Part shown: positions 25,602 to 36,076 of the stretch, piece after piece | How the letters are laid out: each line of letters begins with the position of its first letter | How positions within the stretch are numbered: position 1 is the stretch's first letter | Assembly: GCA_005503215.1 (NCBI GenBank) | Contig: SCNS01000026.1 | Coordinates: forward strand, 1-64,000 | Reading direction: 5' to 3' | DNA: 64,000 nt | Origin: Sphingomonadaceae bacterium 3R27C6 | Lineage (GTDB): Bacteria; Pseudomonadota; Alphaproteobacteria; Sphingomonadales; Sphingomonadaceae | Program-made: the position numbers and the translations under genes | The notes under the pieces: model-generated | Database searches by the model: none | What the model was told of the DNA's origin: nothing | What the model saw: the letters and a program-made list of their open reading frames with translations, nothing else

Positions 25602-27002
25602 TTGGTATCCAATATGTTCGATGAACTGGCCCGCGCGGTCGGCGACGTGCTCGGCGCGCACGGCCCCGCGGTCAATTCCGCGGCGAGCTATACGCCGACC
25701 GATTTCAGCATCCATTTCTTCCTTCAGATCGCGGTGATCCTGATCGTCTGCCGCGCCGTCGGCTGGGCCGCGAAGAAATTTCTGGGGCAGCCGCAGGTCG
25801 TCGGCGAAATGATCGCCGGCGTCCTCCTCGGCCCCTCGCTTTTCGGTCTCTTCTTCCCCGAATTTCAGGCGGCGCTCTTCCCCAAGGAAACGCGCAATAT
25901 CCTCTACGTCTGCGCGCAGGTCGGCGTGGGCCTGTACATGTTCCTCGTCGGCACCACGCTCCGCCTCGACCATTTCCAGTCGAAGGCGAAGAGCGCGATG
26001 GGCGTGTCGGCGGCGGGAATCGTCGCACCCTTCCTGTTCGCCGCGTTGATCACGCCGTTCCTGCTCGATGTCCCCGGCCTCTTCACCGAGGGGCTGAGCC
26101 AGGGCAGCGCGACTTTGTTCATGGGCGCGTGCATCGCGCTCACCGCCTTCCCGATGCTCGCGCGCATCATCAACGAACGCGGCCTCGCGAACACCGCGCT
26201 CGGCACGCTGACGCTCACCGCCGGCGCGTTCGACGATGCGGTGTCGTGGTGCGTGCTCGCGATCGTGCTCGCGACCTTCGGCGGCGGTCCCGGCGTGGCG
26301 CTGATCGCGATTATCGGCGGGCTCAGCTTCGCGCTGTTCATGTTCTTTATCGGGCGCCGGCTGCTCGTTCCGCTCGGCCGGATCGTGGAGGAGCGCGGCG
26401 AGATGAGCGACACGATGCTGTCGATCGTCCTCATGCTCTTCGCGCTCTGCGCCTTCGTCATGGACGCCGCGGGCATCCACGCGGTGTTCGGCGGCTTCAT
26501 CCTCGGCGTCTGCATGCCGCGCGGCAAGCTGACCGAGGAGATCAAGCGCAAGATCAGCCCGATCACCATCCTGCTCGTCCCCGTCTTCTTCACTTACTCG
26601 GGGCTCAACACGCGGCTCGACACGGTGAACAGCCTGACCTTGCTCGCGCTCGCTTTCGGCATATTGCTCGTCTCGATCGCGGCGAAGTTCGGTGCCTGCT
26701 GGTTCGCGGCGCGGATCGCGGGCGAGGATAATCGCACCGCGCTTGGCATCGGCGCGCTGATGAACGCGCGCGGGCTGATGGAACTCATCATCATCAACAT
26801 CGGGCTTCAGAAGGGCATCATCGAACCGACGTTGTTTTCGATGATGGTGCTGATGGCGATCATCACGACGGTGATGGCGGGGCCGCTGTTCGAAATCGTC
26901 TATGGCCGCAAGGCGCGCGAGACAGGCGAACTCGGTCAACTCGGCACCGACGGCCCCGACGAGCCGCAATCTGCCGAAAGGCTCGCCGCCAAGCCCGCCT
27001 GA
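25602..27002 (+). CDS. Kef-type cation:proton antiporter (CPA2)
   Basis: 466 residues from a TTG at 25602 that is 4-5 nt from GGGAGAGG (25590-25597); the ATG at 25614 would be too far from it. About twelve membrane helices carry the CPA2 pattern: GQPQVVGEMIAGVLLGPSL, ALTAFPMLARII, AGAFDDAVSW with two acidic residues at the ion site, and GALMNARGLMELIIINIG. No RCK/TrkA regulatory domain follows; the tail (GELGQLGTDGPDEPQ) is short and polar. Potassium or sodium:proton exchange is inferred from the family. Confidence 0.88.
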   Translation: MVSNMFDELARAVGDVLGAHGPAVNSAASYTPTDFSIHFFLQIAVILIVCRAVGWAAKKFLGQPQVVGEMIAGVLLGPSLFGLFFPEFQAALFPKETRNILYVCAQVGVGLYMFLVGTTLRLDHFQSKAKSAMGVSAAGIVAPFLFAALITPFLLDVPGLFTEGLSQGSATLFMGACIALTAFPMLARIINERGLANTALGTLTLTAGAFDDAVSWCVLAIVLATFGGGPGVALIAIIGGLSFALFMFFIGRRLLVPLGRIVEERGEMSDTMLSIVLMLFALCAFVMDAAGIHAVFGGFILGVCMPRGKLTEEIKRKISPITILLVPVFFTYSGLNTRLDTVNSLTLLALAFGILLVSIAAKFGACWFAARIAGEDNRTALGIGALMNARGLMELIIINIGLQKGIIEPTLFSMMVLMAIITTVMAGPLFEIVYGRKARETGELGQLGTDGPDEPQSAERLAAKPA

Positions 27003-27004
27003 GG

Positions 27005-28549
27005 TCAGGCGGTGACCGCACCCGCGTTGATCTGGTCGATCATCGCGCGGTGCGCGGGCAGCTCGCTCGCGGCGCGGTCGCCAAAGCTTTTGATCCGCGC
27101 AAAGATGCGCTCGGCCTCGGCTGTGTCGGGAAATTCCTCGCGCACCGGCGACAGGTCGGTGCGATATTCCATGCCATAGAGGATGTACTGGTAATTGAAG
27201 AAGGCGAAGCTTTCGAGGTCGAGGATGAAGTCGAAGCGCCCCGGCGGGCGATAGCGCCATTCCTCGAGCAATTCCTTCAGCCGGTCGGGGATCGACGCCG
27301 CGTCGCCATTGTCGCGCCAGAAGGCTTCTTTGCGCTGGCTCAGGCAATAATGAAGCTTCAGGAAATTGATCGTATTGTCATAGCGCGCCGCCATCAGCTC
27401 GTTGAAGCGCCGCGCTGGCGCGCCGACGGGGCCGGCCAGCGGAAACATCTCGGCGATCATCGCCGCCGCGGTCTCGATCATCACGAGCCCCGTCGATTCG
27501 AGCGGTTCGAGGAAGCCGCCCGACAATCCCACCGCGACGCAATTCTTCACCCATGACGCGGGGCGATACCCCGCCTCGAACGGGATCGAGCGGACATTGA
27601 CGTCATGGCTGCGCCCGCCGGTATAGGCGGCGAGGATGTCGGCGGCGCGCTCGTCGCTCATATGATCGCTCGAATAGACGCATCCGATGCCGCGCGCGCC
27701 GGCCAGCCCGATGTCCCACGTCCACCCCGCTTCGTGCGCCGCCGCGATCGTATAGCTTTCGAGCGGCACGTCGGGGCGGTCATAGGGCAGCTTGCACGCG
27801 AGCGCGCGGTCGGTGAACAGCTGGTCGCGTACGCCCTTGAACGGCGATTGCAGCGCGCCGCCGATCAATTCGGCGCGGAAACCCGAACAGTCGATATAGA
27901 GATCGGCGGTCAGCGTCCCATGCTCGGCCGTCACGACATGGTCGATCGCGCCGCTCGTCACATCGAGCCCGACGCCGGTCAGCGTGCCGCTGAGATGCTC
28001 GACCCCCATCGCGCGTGCCTCCGCCGACAAGACCTCGGCGAGCCGCGCGGCGTCGAAATGATAGGCATAGTTCAGCGGGCCGGTGAACTCGCCCTCGCCG
28101 GGACGCTTCGGCGCGCGCTGCGCCTCGGCGACGCGGTTCTGGATCGTCATCGCCTCGGCGAACGGCCGCCGCGTCGCCTCGTTCTGGAGCAGCCAGTAGG
28201 AGACGAGGCTGTAGCCGTCGCCATGATAGGGCGCCTCGAACGGGTGCAGATAGTGGCTCGACTGGCCCTCGGCGGGCGTGCGTACCCAGTCGTCGAAGCG
28301 GATGCCCTGCTTGAACGTCGCCGACGTCGCGCGAACGAACGCGCTTTCGTCGATGCCGATGAATTGCAACGTATTGCGGATCGTCGGAAACGCGCCTTCG
28401 CCGACCCCGATGCTGCCGATCTCGTCCGACGCGAGCAGGGTGATCGACAGCCGCGGATTGCGCGGCAGGTCGAAAAAGCGCGCGAGATAGGCGGCGGTGA
28501 GCCATCCCGCGGTGCCCCCGCCGACGATCAGGATCGAGCGTTTTGCCAC
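27005..28549 (-). CDS. Flavin-dependent tryptophan halogenase-like protein
   Basis: 514 residues using the internal GTG at 28549 (VAKRSILIVGGGTAGWL), which gives the N-terminus usual for the family; a GTG at 28615 with a good GGAGAG upstream would add 22 residues but abut the divergent start. The FAD motif is IVGGGTAGW, then IGVGEGAFPTIR. ATFKQGIRFDDW keeps a lysine where PrnA has its catalytic one, and GWTWDIGLAG is the WxWxI signature, with Gly in place of the final Pro. The C-terminal half has GFLEPLESTGL. A reductase supplying FADH2 is not nearby. Whether it halogenates is unknown. Confidence 0.85.
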   Translation of the reverse strand: MAKRSILIVGGGTAGWLTAAYLARFFDLPRNPRLSITLLASDEIGSIGVGEGAFPTIRNTLQFIGIDESAFVRATSATFKQGIRFDDWVRTPAEGQSSHYLHPFEAPYHGDGYSLVSYWLLQNEATRRPFAEAMTIQNRVAEAQRAPKRPGEGEFTGPLNYAYHFDAARLAEVLSAEARAMGVEHLSGTLTGVGLDVTSGAIDHVVTAEHGTLTADLYIDCSGFRAELIGGALQSPFKGVRDQLFTDRALACKLPYDRPDVPLESYTIAAAHEAGWTWDIGLAGARGIGCVYSSDHMSDERAADILAAYTGGRSHDVNVRSIPFEAGYRPASWVKNCVAVGLSGGFLEPLESTGLVMIETAAAMIAEMFPLAGPVGAPARRFNELMAARYDNTINFLKLHYCLSQRKEAFWRDNGDAASIPDRLKELLEEWRYRPPGRFDFILDLESFAFFNYQYILYGMEYRTDLSPVREEFPDTAEAERIFARIKSFGDRAASELPAHRAMIDQINAGAVTA

Positions 28550-28616
28550 CCGGAACGCTATCGAGCCGCAAAGCGCTTTCAACAAGCGGTAATTTGCGGC
28601 ACGCAGAACGGACACG

Positions 28617-29333
28617 ATGAAGACTCTCCGCCCCTATCTGATCTGGTTCGCCGTCGCGGTGCTGCTGACCATTGGCGCGATCCTCGGCATGCAGTGGGTG
28701 CGCGATCATCCCGAACATATCCCCGGCACACCCTTTGAACTCGCGCATCCGCAGGGCTGGGCGACGAACCGCAAGCTGGTGGCGCTGGCGAGCGACGACG
28801 GTGCCTGCTTCGCCGCGCTCGACCGCGCGGGCGCCGGCTATCTCCGGCGGCCCGCGATCGGCACCGGCGCGTGCCGCGCGAGCCAGCGCATGATCCTGAC
28901 GGGCGACCGCTTCGTGCCGACGATGCGGCCCGCGAACGTCGCGCCGGGTTGCGCGGTGACCGCGGCGATGGCGCTATGGAACCGCGACGTCGTCCAGCCG
29001 CTCGCGCAAAAGCATTTCGGGCAAAAGGTCGTCGAACTCGAAAATCTCGGCAGCTATAATTGCCGCAAGATCGCGGGGCAGCCGAACCAAAGCCAGCATT
29101 CGACCGCCAACGCGATCGACATCTCGGCCTTCGTCCTCGCCGACGGCACGCGCATTTCGCTGATCAACGACTGGGCGCCAGGCGACAAGCGCAGCGAGTT
29201 TCTGCGCGAGGTTCGTAACGAAAGCTGCGGCCTGTTCAGCACCATCTTGTCGCCCGACTATAATCGCGCGCACGCCGACCATTTCCATATCGATATGGCG
29301 GCGCGGACGGCGGGTTGGACGGTCTGCCGCTAG
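28617..29333 (+). CDS. Extensin-like protein (secreted, membrane-anchored)
   Basis: 238 residues: an N-terminal signal anchor (LIWFAVAVLLTIGAILGM), then the extensin-like C-terminal domain with conserved cysteines (DDGACFAAL, GACRASQRM, APGCAVTAAMALWNRDVVQP, GSYNCRKI, NESCGLFSTIL) and NQSQHSTANAIDISAFVL plus AHADHFHIDMA, the His/Asp motif of that family. Those histidines resemble LAS metallopeptidases, so peptidoglycan binding or cleavage is a reasonable guess. It is divergent from the halogenase. Confidence 0.85.
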   Translation: MKTLRPYLIWFAVAVLLTIGAILGMQWVRDHPEHIPGTPFELAHPQGWATNRKLVALASDDGACFAALDRAGAGYLRRPAIGTGACRASQRMILTGDRFVPTMRPANVAPGCAVTAAMALWNRDVVQPLAQKHFGQKVVELENLGSYNCRKIAGQPNQSQHSTANAIDISAFVLADGTRISLINDWAPGDKRSEFLREVRNESCGLFSTILSPDYNRAHADHFHIDMAARTAGWTVCR

Positions 29334-30076
29334 GCGCGCCCGCGCCGTCCGCCGGTGCCCGGCACCAGCATCGGCGTCGTCTCGCGATACGTGATATAGT
29401 CGGCGCCGAAGGTGTCGATCAGATTGCGCTCCTCCAGCCGGATCGCGATCAGCATATAGATCGACAGACCCACGGCGAGCAGCAGATGCCCCGCGGTCAT
29501 CGCCGGCGTCGCCCAAAAGGCGAGGAAAAAACCCGCGTAGAGCGGATGCCGCACGAATTTGTAGAAGAGCGGCTGACGCAGCACCGGCGGCCCCGCCACC
29601 TTTTCACGCAGCGCGAACCACGCCTGCTGCAGCCCGAACAGCTCGAAATGATTGATCAGGAAGGTGCTGGCGAGGACGATCAGCCAACCGAGCCCGAACA
29701 ACGCCCACAGGATCGCGGCGCCCAGGGGATTGGTGACGGTCCAGACCGGGGCGGTCAACTCGTGCCAGAACAGCATCAGCACGATCAGCGCGAGGCTGGC
29801 GAACAGCACATAGGTGCTGCGCTCGATCGCGGCGGGGACGATGCGCGTCCACGCCGCCTTGAACGTGGGCCGTGCCATCGCACTATGCTGGATACCAAAC
29901 AGCGCGATCAGCGCGATGTCGATCGCGACCGCCGTTGCGGGCGCCGCCGCGCGTGCGAAATCGACCGTCGGGCGGAGGAAGGGAAAATTGCCGACAAAAC
30001 CGACAAGATACAGGAATGTCGCGAAGAATATCGCGTAGCATATGGCCGCATAGGCCAGATAGAAGGCACGAACCAT
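29330..30076 (-). CDS. mddA: Methanethiol S-methyltransferase-like (MddA/NnrU family)
   Basis: 248-residue integral-membrane methyltransferase with about six helices. Family features are GIQHSAMARPTFKAAW, ALFGLGWLIVLASTFLINHFELFGLQQAW, KFVRHPLYAGFFLAFWATP (the isoprenylcysteine-methyltransferase-like SAM region), and ERNLIDTFGADYITYRE. MddA methylates methanethiol to dimethyl sulfide with S-adenosylmethionine. The symbol is assigned from pattern recognition only; NnrU-type relatives are close. Its end overlaps the extensin-like gene by four bases. Confidence 0.75.
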   Translation of the reverse strand: MVRAFYLAYAAICYAIFFATFLYLVGFVGNFPFLRPTVDFARAAAPATAVAIDIALIALFGIQHSAMARPTFKAAWTRIVPAAIERSTYVLFASLALIVLMLFWHELTAPVWTVTNPLGAAILWALFGLGWLIVLASTFLINHFELFGLQQAWFALREKVAGPPVLRQPLFYKFVRHPLYAGFFLAFWATPAMTAGHLLLAVGLSIYMLIAIRLEERNLIDTFGADYITYRETTPMLVPGTGGRRGRA

Positions 30077-30082
30077 GACAAT

Positions 30083-30102
30083 GCCCCTGCTTCAAGAGGG
30101 GC
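30083..30102 (-). promoter_or_regulatory. Hairpin covering the mddA ribosome-binding site
   Basis: On the minus strand GCCCCT, eight bases, AGGGGC forms a 6-bp stem that ends 6 nt before the methyltransferase ATG. The only Shine-Dalgarno-like purines (AGGGG) are in the 3' arm, so the hairpin could hide them. A TATAAC lies just upstream. No known riboswitch class is recognised. Confidence 0.35.
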
Positions 30103-30133
30103 GTTATAGCAGATTTTGCGCGGAAATGCGCGC

Positions 30134-30490
30134 CTAGACGGTAAAGCTCTCGCCGCAGCCACACGCGCCCTTCGCATTCGGATTTTCGAACACGAAGCCC
30201 GCGGCGAAATCATCCTCGACCCAGTCCATCGTGCTGCCGATCAGGTACAGCACCGACGCGCCGTCGATGTAAAAGACCCCGCCGGGGGTCTCGATCTTTT
30301 CGTCGAACTTCACCTCTTCGGTGACATAATCGACCGAGTAAGCGAGTCCCGAACAGCCGCGGCGCGGCGTCGACAGGCGCACGCCGATCGCACCCTCGGG
30401 CGCGGCCGCCATCAGCTTCGCGATACGCGCTTCGGCGCCGGCGGTCAGGGCGACGGCGGCAGGGCGTGCGCGGGTTTTCGTCTCGGTCAT
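30134..30490 (-). CDS. sufA: SufA/IscA-type A-type carrier
   Basis: 118 residues from ATG 30490 (MTETKTRARPAAV), the last gene of the suf operon. It carries the three invariant cysteines of A-type carriers: RRGCSGLAY and the terminal GACGCGESF. It accepts Fe-S clusters from the SufBCD scaffold and passes them on. The upstream gene overlaps by one base (30490), so translation is coupled. Upstream in-frame sequence to 30643 is antisense-like filler. Confidence 0.93.
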   Translation of the reverse strand: MTETKTRARPAAVALTAGAEARIAKLMAAAPEGAIGVRLSTPRRGCSGLAYSVDYVTEEVKFDEKIETPGGVFYIDGASVLYLIGSTMDWVEDDFAAGFVFENPNAKGACGCGESFTV

Positions 30491-30960
30491 CAGAGCATTC
30501 CCAGTTCGAGCCGCGCTTCGTCGCTCATATTCTGCGGCGACCACGGCGGATCCCAGACAAGATTGACTTCGGCATCGCCAACCCCCGGCACCGCGCCGAC
30601 GCGGAGTTCGACCTCGGCGGGCATCGATTCGGCGACCGGGCAATGCGGCGTCGTCAGCGTCATCGTGACGAGCGCATGGCCGTCGTTGATCTCGACATTA
30701 TAGATCAGGCCAAGGTCATAGATATTCACCGGGATTTCCGGGTCGTAGATGTCCTTGAGCGCGTTGATCACGGCTTCGTACAGATCGCCGCCGACCGCGT
30801 GCGGATCGACCGCAGCGGGCTTCGCGGCAAGAAAGCCTTCGAGATAGTCGCGCTTGCGTTCCAGTTTCTCTGGCGCGCTTTCGACATCCTCGACGCGCGC
30901 TTTCGGCGGGGCTTCGACGCTTTCCACTTCTTCGACCTTGATCATCCGGTCCTCGCTCAT
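30490..30960 (-). CDS. sufT: SUF-system maturation protein (SufT, MIP18/DUF59 family)
   Basis: 156 residues. A charged ~45-residue N-terminus (VEEVESVEAPPKARVEDVESAPEK) precedes a DUF59 domain: NALKDIYDPEIPVNIYDLGLIYNVEI with the DPE motif, then MTLTTPHCPVAES with a conserved cysteine and VWDPPWSPQNMSDEAR. SufT helps cluster maturation. It lies between sufS and sufA with ATGA overlap at 30957-30960. Confidence 0.9.
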   Translation of the reverse strand: MSEDRMIKVEEVESVEAPPKARVEDVESAPEKLERKRDYLEGFLAAKPAAVDPHAVGGDLYEAVINALKDIYDPEIPVNIYDLGLIYNVEINDGHALVTMTLTTPHCPVAESMPAEVELRVGAVPGVGDAEVNLVWDPPWSPQNMSDEARLELGML

Positions 30961-32138
30961 CCGAAAATCCTTTCGACGCGGGCGAGGCCATCGATCAGCG
31001 CCGCCACATCGTCTTCATTGCTGTAAACGCCAAAACTTGCGCGCGCGGTTGCGGCAACGCCCAGATGCTCCATCAGCGGCTGCGCGCAATGGTGTCCGGC
31101 GCGGATCGCGACCCCGCTTTCGTCCAAGATAGTGCCGATGTCGTGCGGATGAACCCCCGCCATCGAAAAGCTTACGATTCCAGCGCTGTTTTCAGGGCCG
31201 AAGAGGGTGATGCTGTTCTTGCGCGCGAGGGCTTCGCGCAAGCTGCCGACGAGCGCGCATTCATGCGCGTGGATCGCGTCGATCCCAATCGCCTCGACAT
31301 AATCGACCGCCGCCGCGAGCCCGATCGCCTCGATAATCGCGGGCGTGCCCGCTTCGAAACGCGTGGGGGCGGGGGCATAGGTCGTCTTCGCAAAGGTCAC
31401 GCGGTCGATCATCGACCCGCCGCCCTGCCACGGCGGAAGCGTGTCGAGCTTGTCGCTCCACAGCACGCCGACGCCGGTCGGCCCGTAAAGCTTGTGCCCC
31501 GAGAAAACATAATAGTCGCAGCCGAGCGCCGCGACGTCGACGGGCAGCCGCGGCACCGCCTGACAGCCGTCGATCAGCAGTTCGGCGCCGACACGGTGCG
31601 CAAGTTCGGCGGCGCGCGCGACGTCGAGCGGGCTGCCGAGCACGTTCGAGACATGCGCGAAGGCGACCATCGTGTGTTCGGGGGTGAGCAGCTTTTCGGC
31701 GGCGTCGAGATCGATGCGGCCATCTTCCGTCAGCGGGCAAACATCGACCTGCCAGCCGGCAAGCTGCCACGGCACGATATTGCTGTGATGCTCGAGCACC
31801 GACAGCAGCACGCGGCCCTTTTTCGGGTGCGAATAGGCGACGAGATTGATCGCCTCGGTCGCGCCGCGCACGAACGCGATTTGTTCGTCGCGCGCGCCGA
31901 TAAACGCCGCAATCCGCCGCCGCGCCGCCTCATAGGCGAGCGTCATGTCGGCCGAGCGCGCATAGACGCCGCGGTGCACCGTCGCATAATCGCGGCCCAT
32001 CGCCGCGACGGTTGCGTCGATTACGGCTTGCGGCTTCTGCGCGGTCGCCGCGGTGTCGAGATAGTGCCAGCCGGCGGTGAGGCCCGGAAAGTCGGCACGG
32101 ACATCGGGGAAAGTGCGAAGGGCGGTCGTGGTGCTCAC
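30957..32138 (-). CDS. sufS: Cysteine desulfurase SufS
   Basis: 393 residues. This PLP enzyme takes sulfur from cysteine. Group II markers: YLDTAATAQKP, the PLP lysine in YVFSGHKLYGPTGVG and the persulfide cysteine in RAGHHCAQPLM (about Cys351). Length is slightly shorter than E. coli SufS (406). It overlaps sufD by four bases; no sufE is in the operon, so sulfur transfer relies on another partner. Confidence 0.95.
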   Translation of the reverse strand: MSTTTALRTFPDVRADFPGLTAGWHYLDTAATAQKPQAVIDATVAAMGRDYATVHRGVYARSADMTLAYEAARRRIAAFIGARDEQIAFVRGATEAINLVAYSHPKKGRVLLSVLEHHSNIVPWQLAGWQVDVCPLTEDGRIDLDAAEKLLTPEHTMVAFAHVSNVLGSPLDVARAAELAHRVGAELLIDGCQAVPRLPVDVAALGCDYYVFSGHKLYGPTGVGVLWSDKLDTLPPWQGGGSMIDRVTFAKTTYAPAPTRFEAGTPAIIEAIGLAAAVDYVEAIGIDAIHAHECALVGSLREALARKNSITLFGPENSAGIVSFSMAGVHPHDIGTILDESGVAIRAGHHCAQPLMEHLGVAATARASFGVYSNEDDVAALIDGLARVERIFG

Positions 32139-32866
32139 ACCAGCTCTCCCAGCTTCGCCAGCGCCAGTTCCTGCAACTGCACTTCATCCTCGGCGCCATC
32201 GAACACGCCCGCGACGAACGCCTGCAGCATCAGCTTTTTCGCCTCGCCGGGCGGCAGGCCGCGCGACTGGAGATAATAAAGCCCCATCGGATCGAGTTCG
32301 CCGATCGCGCAGCCATGCGCGCATTTCACATCGTCGGCGAAGATTTCGAGCTCCGGCTTGGCGTTGGCGGTCGCGCTGCGGTCGAGCAGCATCGCCTTCA
32401 CATCCTGCTCGCTGTCGGTCTGCTGCGCATCGCGCGCGACGGCGACCTTGCCGAGATAGGTGCCCGTCGCGGTGCCGCCGAGCACGGATCGCACGACCTG
32501 CCGCGATGTCGCGCCGGGTTCGGCGTGGGTGACGGTGGTGATGATCTCCAGATTCTGCTCGCCGCCGCCGATCTGCGCCGCGCCGAGGTGGAAGTCGGCA
32601 CCTTCGTGCAGCGTCACCGCAAGCTCGATGCGACCATAGGCGCCGCCGATATTGAGCACATGCAGCGCGGCGACCGCGCCCTTGCCGAGCACCAGCTCGA
32701 TCTGGCGGATCGCGCCTGCATCCTGCACGATCGCGCGTTTGAAATCGCCCCCCGCGGGCACGATGATGCTCTCGGGCGCGGGCAACGGCCACGCCGCCGT
32801 CACCGCGTCGATGTCGCTATAGCGCCACGCTTCGTCGCGCCGCGAGGGAAGGGTGACGGTCGTCAA
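32135..32866 (-). CDS. sufD: SufD subunit of the SufBCD scaffold
   Basis: 243 residues, shorter than E. coli SufD (~420) but the C-terminal beta-helix is intact: ILGTATGTYLGKVAVARDAQQTDSEQ pattern (VLGGTATGTYLGK), AMLLDRSATANAKPELEIFADDVKCAHGCAIGELDPMGLYYLQSRGL and the final PPGEAKKLMLQAF. The alphaproteobacterial form often lacks most of the N-terminal region, so this is not necessarily truncated. Overlaps sufS at ATGA. Confidence 0.92.
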   Translation of the reverse strand: MTTVTLPSRRDEAWRYSDIDAVTAAWPLPAPESIIVPAGGDFKRAIVQDAGAIRQIELVLGKGAVAALHVLNIGGAYGRIELAVTLHEGADFHLGAAQIGGGEQNLEIITTVTHAEPGATSRQVVRSVLGGTATGTYLGKVAVARDAQQTDSEQDVKAMLLDRSATANAKPELEIFADDVKCAHGCAIGELDPMGLYYLQSRGLPPGEAKKLMLQAFVAGVFDGAEDEVQLQELALAKLGELV

Positions 32867-32885
32867 GCCGCGATCCCCCCCACTT

Positions 32886-32949
32886 CGTCACCCCGGACTT
32901 GATCCGGGGTCCACGCGGTCATGGATGCCGGATCAAGTCCGGCATGACG
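32886..32949. repeat. GC-rich palindromic repeat between sufC and sufD
   Basis: Two hairpins in tandem: CGTCACCCCGGACTTGATCC at the left end and GGATCAAGTCCGGCATGACG at the right end are near reverse complements. It belongs to the same family as 24496-24573 and splits the otherwise overlapping suf genes by ~110 bp. In the transcript it may partially separate sufD expression from sufC. Confidence 0.75.
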
Positions 32950-32975
32950 ATGGAAAACAGGGCGGGCGAAAATCA

Positions 32976-33792
<817 letters not shown>

Positions 33793-33809
<17 letters not shown>

Positions 33810-34016
33810 GATTCTTCAAAGAGGGGTTTAGAATTCGATTGGCGAGAAAGGTGCCGGTTATCGGACCTGCTAGTGCGAGCCACTGGAGACCGACAAACCA
33901 AGTTTGTTCAGCCAAGCCATGTTCGCGCGACGGGTCGAAATACGCTTCACCAATCAGAAAGAAGCCTAGGCAAGCAAGGCTCCATGCAATCACGGCGATT
34001 ACGGTCAAGCGTTCCT

Positions 34017-34020
<4 letters not shown>
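33793..34020 (-). CDS. Small membrane protein between sufB and sufC
   Basis: 75 residues with two hydrophobic segments (LTVIAVIAWSLACLGFFLIG and WFVGLQWLALAGPITGTFLA). It overlaps the sufB stop at ATGA and the sufC start by 17 bp, so it is embedded in the operon. Its GC content, about 50%, is well below the neighbouring suf genes. No family recognised and I know no such gene in canonical suf operons; it could be an insertion that has been kept. Confidence 0.65.
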
Positions 34021-35504
<1,484 letters not shown>

Positions 35505-35515
35505 ATCTCTAACTT

Positions 35516-35992
35516 TTAACCCGTCACCCCAGCGAAAGCTGGGGTAGCGGCCGGTCGGGCTCCATCGATAGCGGTCCCAGCTTTCGCTGGGACGACGGAA
35601 AGGCTCGCCAAACTAATCTGTGCCAGCGCACCGCGTACCGCGCCGTTCACGACGCCCCAATGCGGCTGCACCTTGCAGCTGCCCTCGAGCGAGCAATCAT
35701 GCCGCCCTTCGGCGACGCAGGCGGTCAGCGCGATCGGTCCTTCGACCGCTTCGATGATCTCGGCGACGTTGATCGCCGCCGCGGGCCGCGCGAGCCGTAC
35801 CCCGCCGCCGCTGCCGCGCGACGCGACGAGCAGCCCGGCGCGCGCGAGCTGGCTCACCAGCTTCTGCGCGGTCGGCCCGGGAATGCCGGTCTGTTCGGCC
35901 AGCATCGCGGCGTGAATCGGCACCGACCCGCACTGGCGTGCGGCGGCGCTCATCAGCACCACGGCATAATCGGCAAGGTTGGACAGGCGCAT
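35516..35992 (-). CDS. Rrf2-family Fe-S regulator of the suf operon
   Basis: 158 residues starting MRLSNLADYAVVLM. Winged-helix DNA-binding domain (LAEQTGIPGPTAQKLVSQLARAGLLVASRGSGGGVRLARP), dimerisation helix, and three cysteines, Cys92, Cys100 and Cys106 (C-x7-C-x5-C), suited to a [2Fe-2S] cluster as in IscR/SufR. It would sense cluster supply and repress or activate suf. Residues 131-158 do not belong to the fold but to a palindromic repeat (35522-35597). The gene leads the suf operon, and a palindrome over its promoter suggests autoregulation. Confidence 0.92.
   Translation of the reverse strand: MRLSNLADYAVVLMSAAARQCGSVPIHAAMLAEQTGIPGPTAQKLVSQLARAGLLVASRGSGGGVRLARPAAAINVAEIIEAVEGPIALTACVAEGRHDCSLEGSCKVQPHWGVVNGAVRGALAQISLASLSVVPAKAGTAIDGARPAATPAFAGVTG
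35522..35597. repeat. Palindromic repeat forming the end of the Rrf2 gene
   Basis: CACCCCAGCGAAAGCTGGGG and CCCAGCTTTCGCTGGGA hairpins at both ends. The minus-strand translation of this copy is the last ~27 residues of the Rrf2 regulator (SVVPAKAGTAI ... ATPAFAGVTG). The stop codon falls six bases beyond the repeat. Confidence 0.8.
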
Positions 35993-36028
35993 CGTATTTT
36001 TCCGTCGCAGTTGCGAACGATTCCTAAC

Positions 36029-36076
36029 TGGAGCGAATTACTCCACTTATATAGGCGAGGCTTTTGTGCGGCGCAA
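36029..36076 (-). promoter_or_regulatory. suf operon promoter and overlapping operator
   Basis: On the minus strand a sigma70-like promoter reads TTGCGC (36076-36071), 17 bp, TATATA (36053-36048). Just downstream, over the expected start site, is the inverted repeat TGGAG, seven bases, CTCCA at 36029-36045. The spacing is textbook, and an operator at +1 fits repression by the Rrf2 protein encoded 37 bp away. The remainder of the gap (36077-36286) shows no further confident feature apart from a weak frame with DELFWVARGDYARATIRDW at 36064-36258. Confidence 0.65.

Noticed and set aside
25434..27347. 637-codon minus-strand frame opposite the Kef antiporter
   Set aside because: His/Arg/Asp-rich shadow of the antiporter gene.
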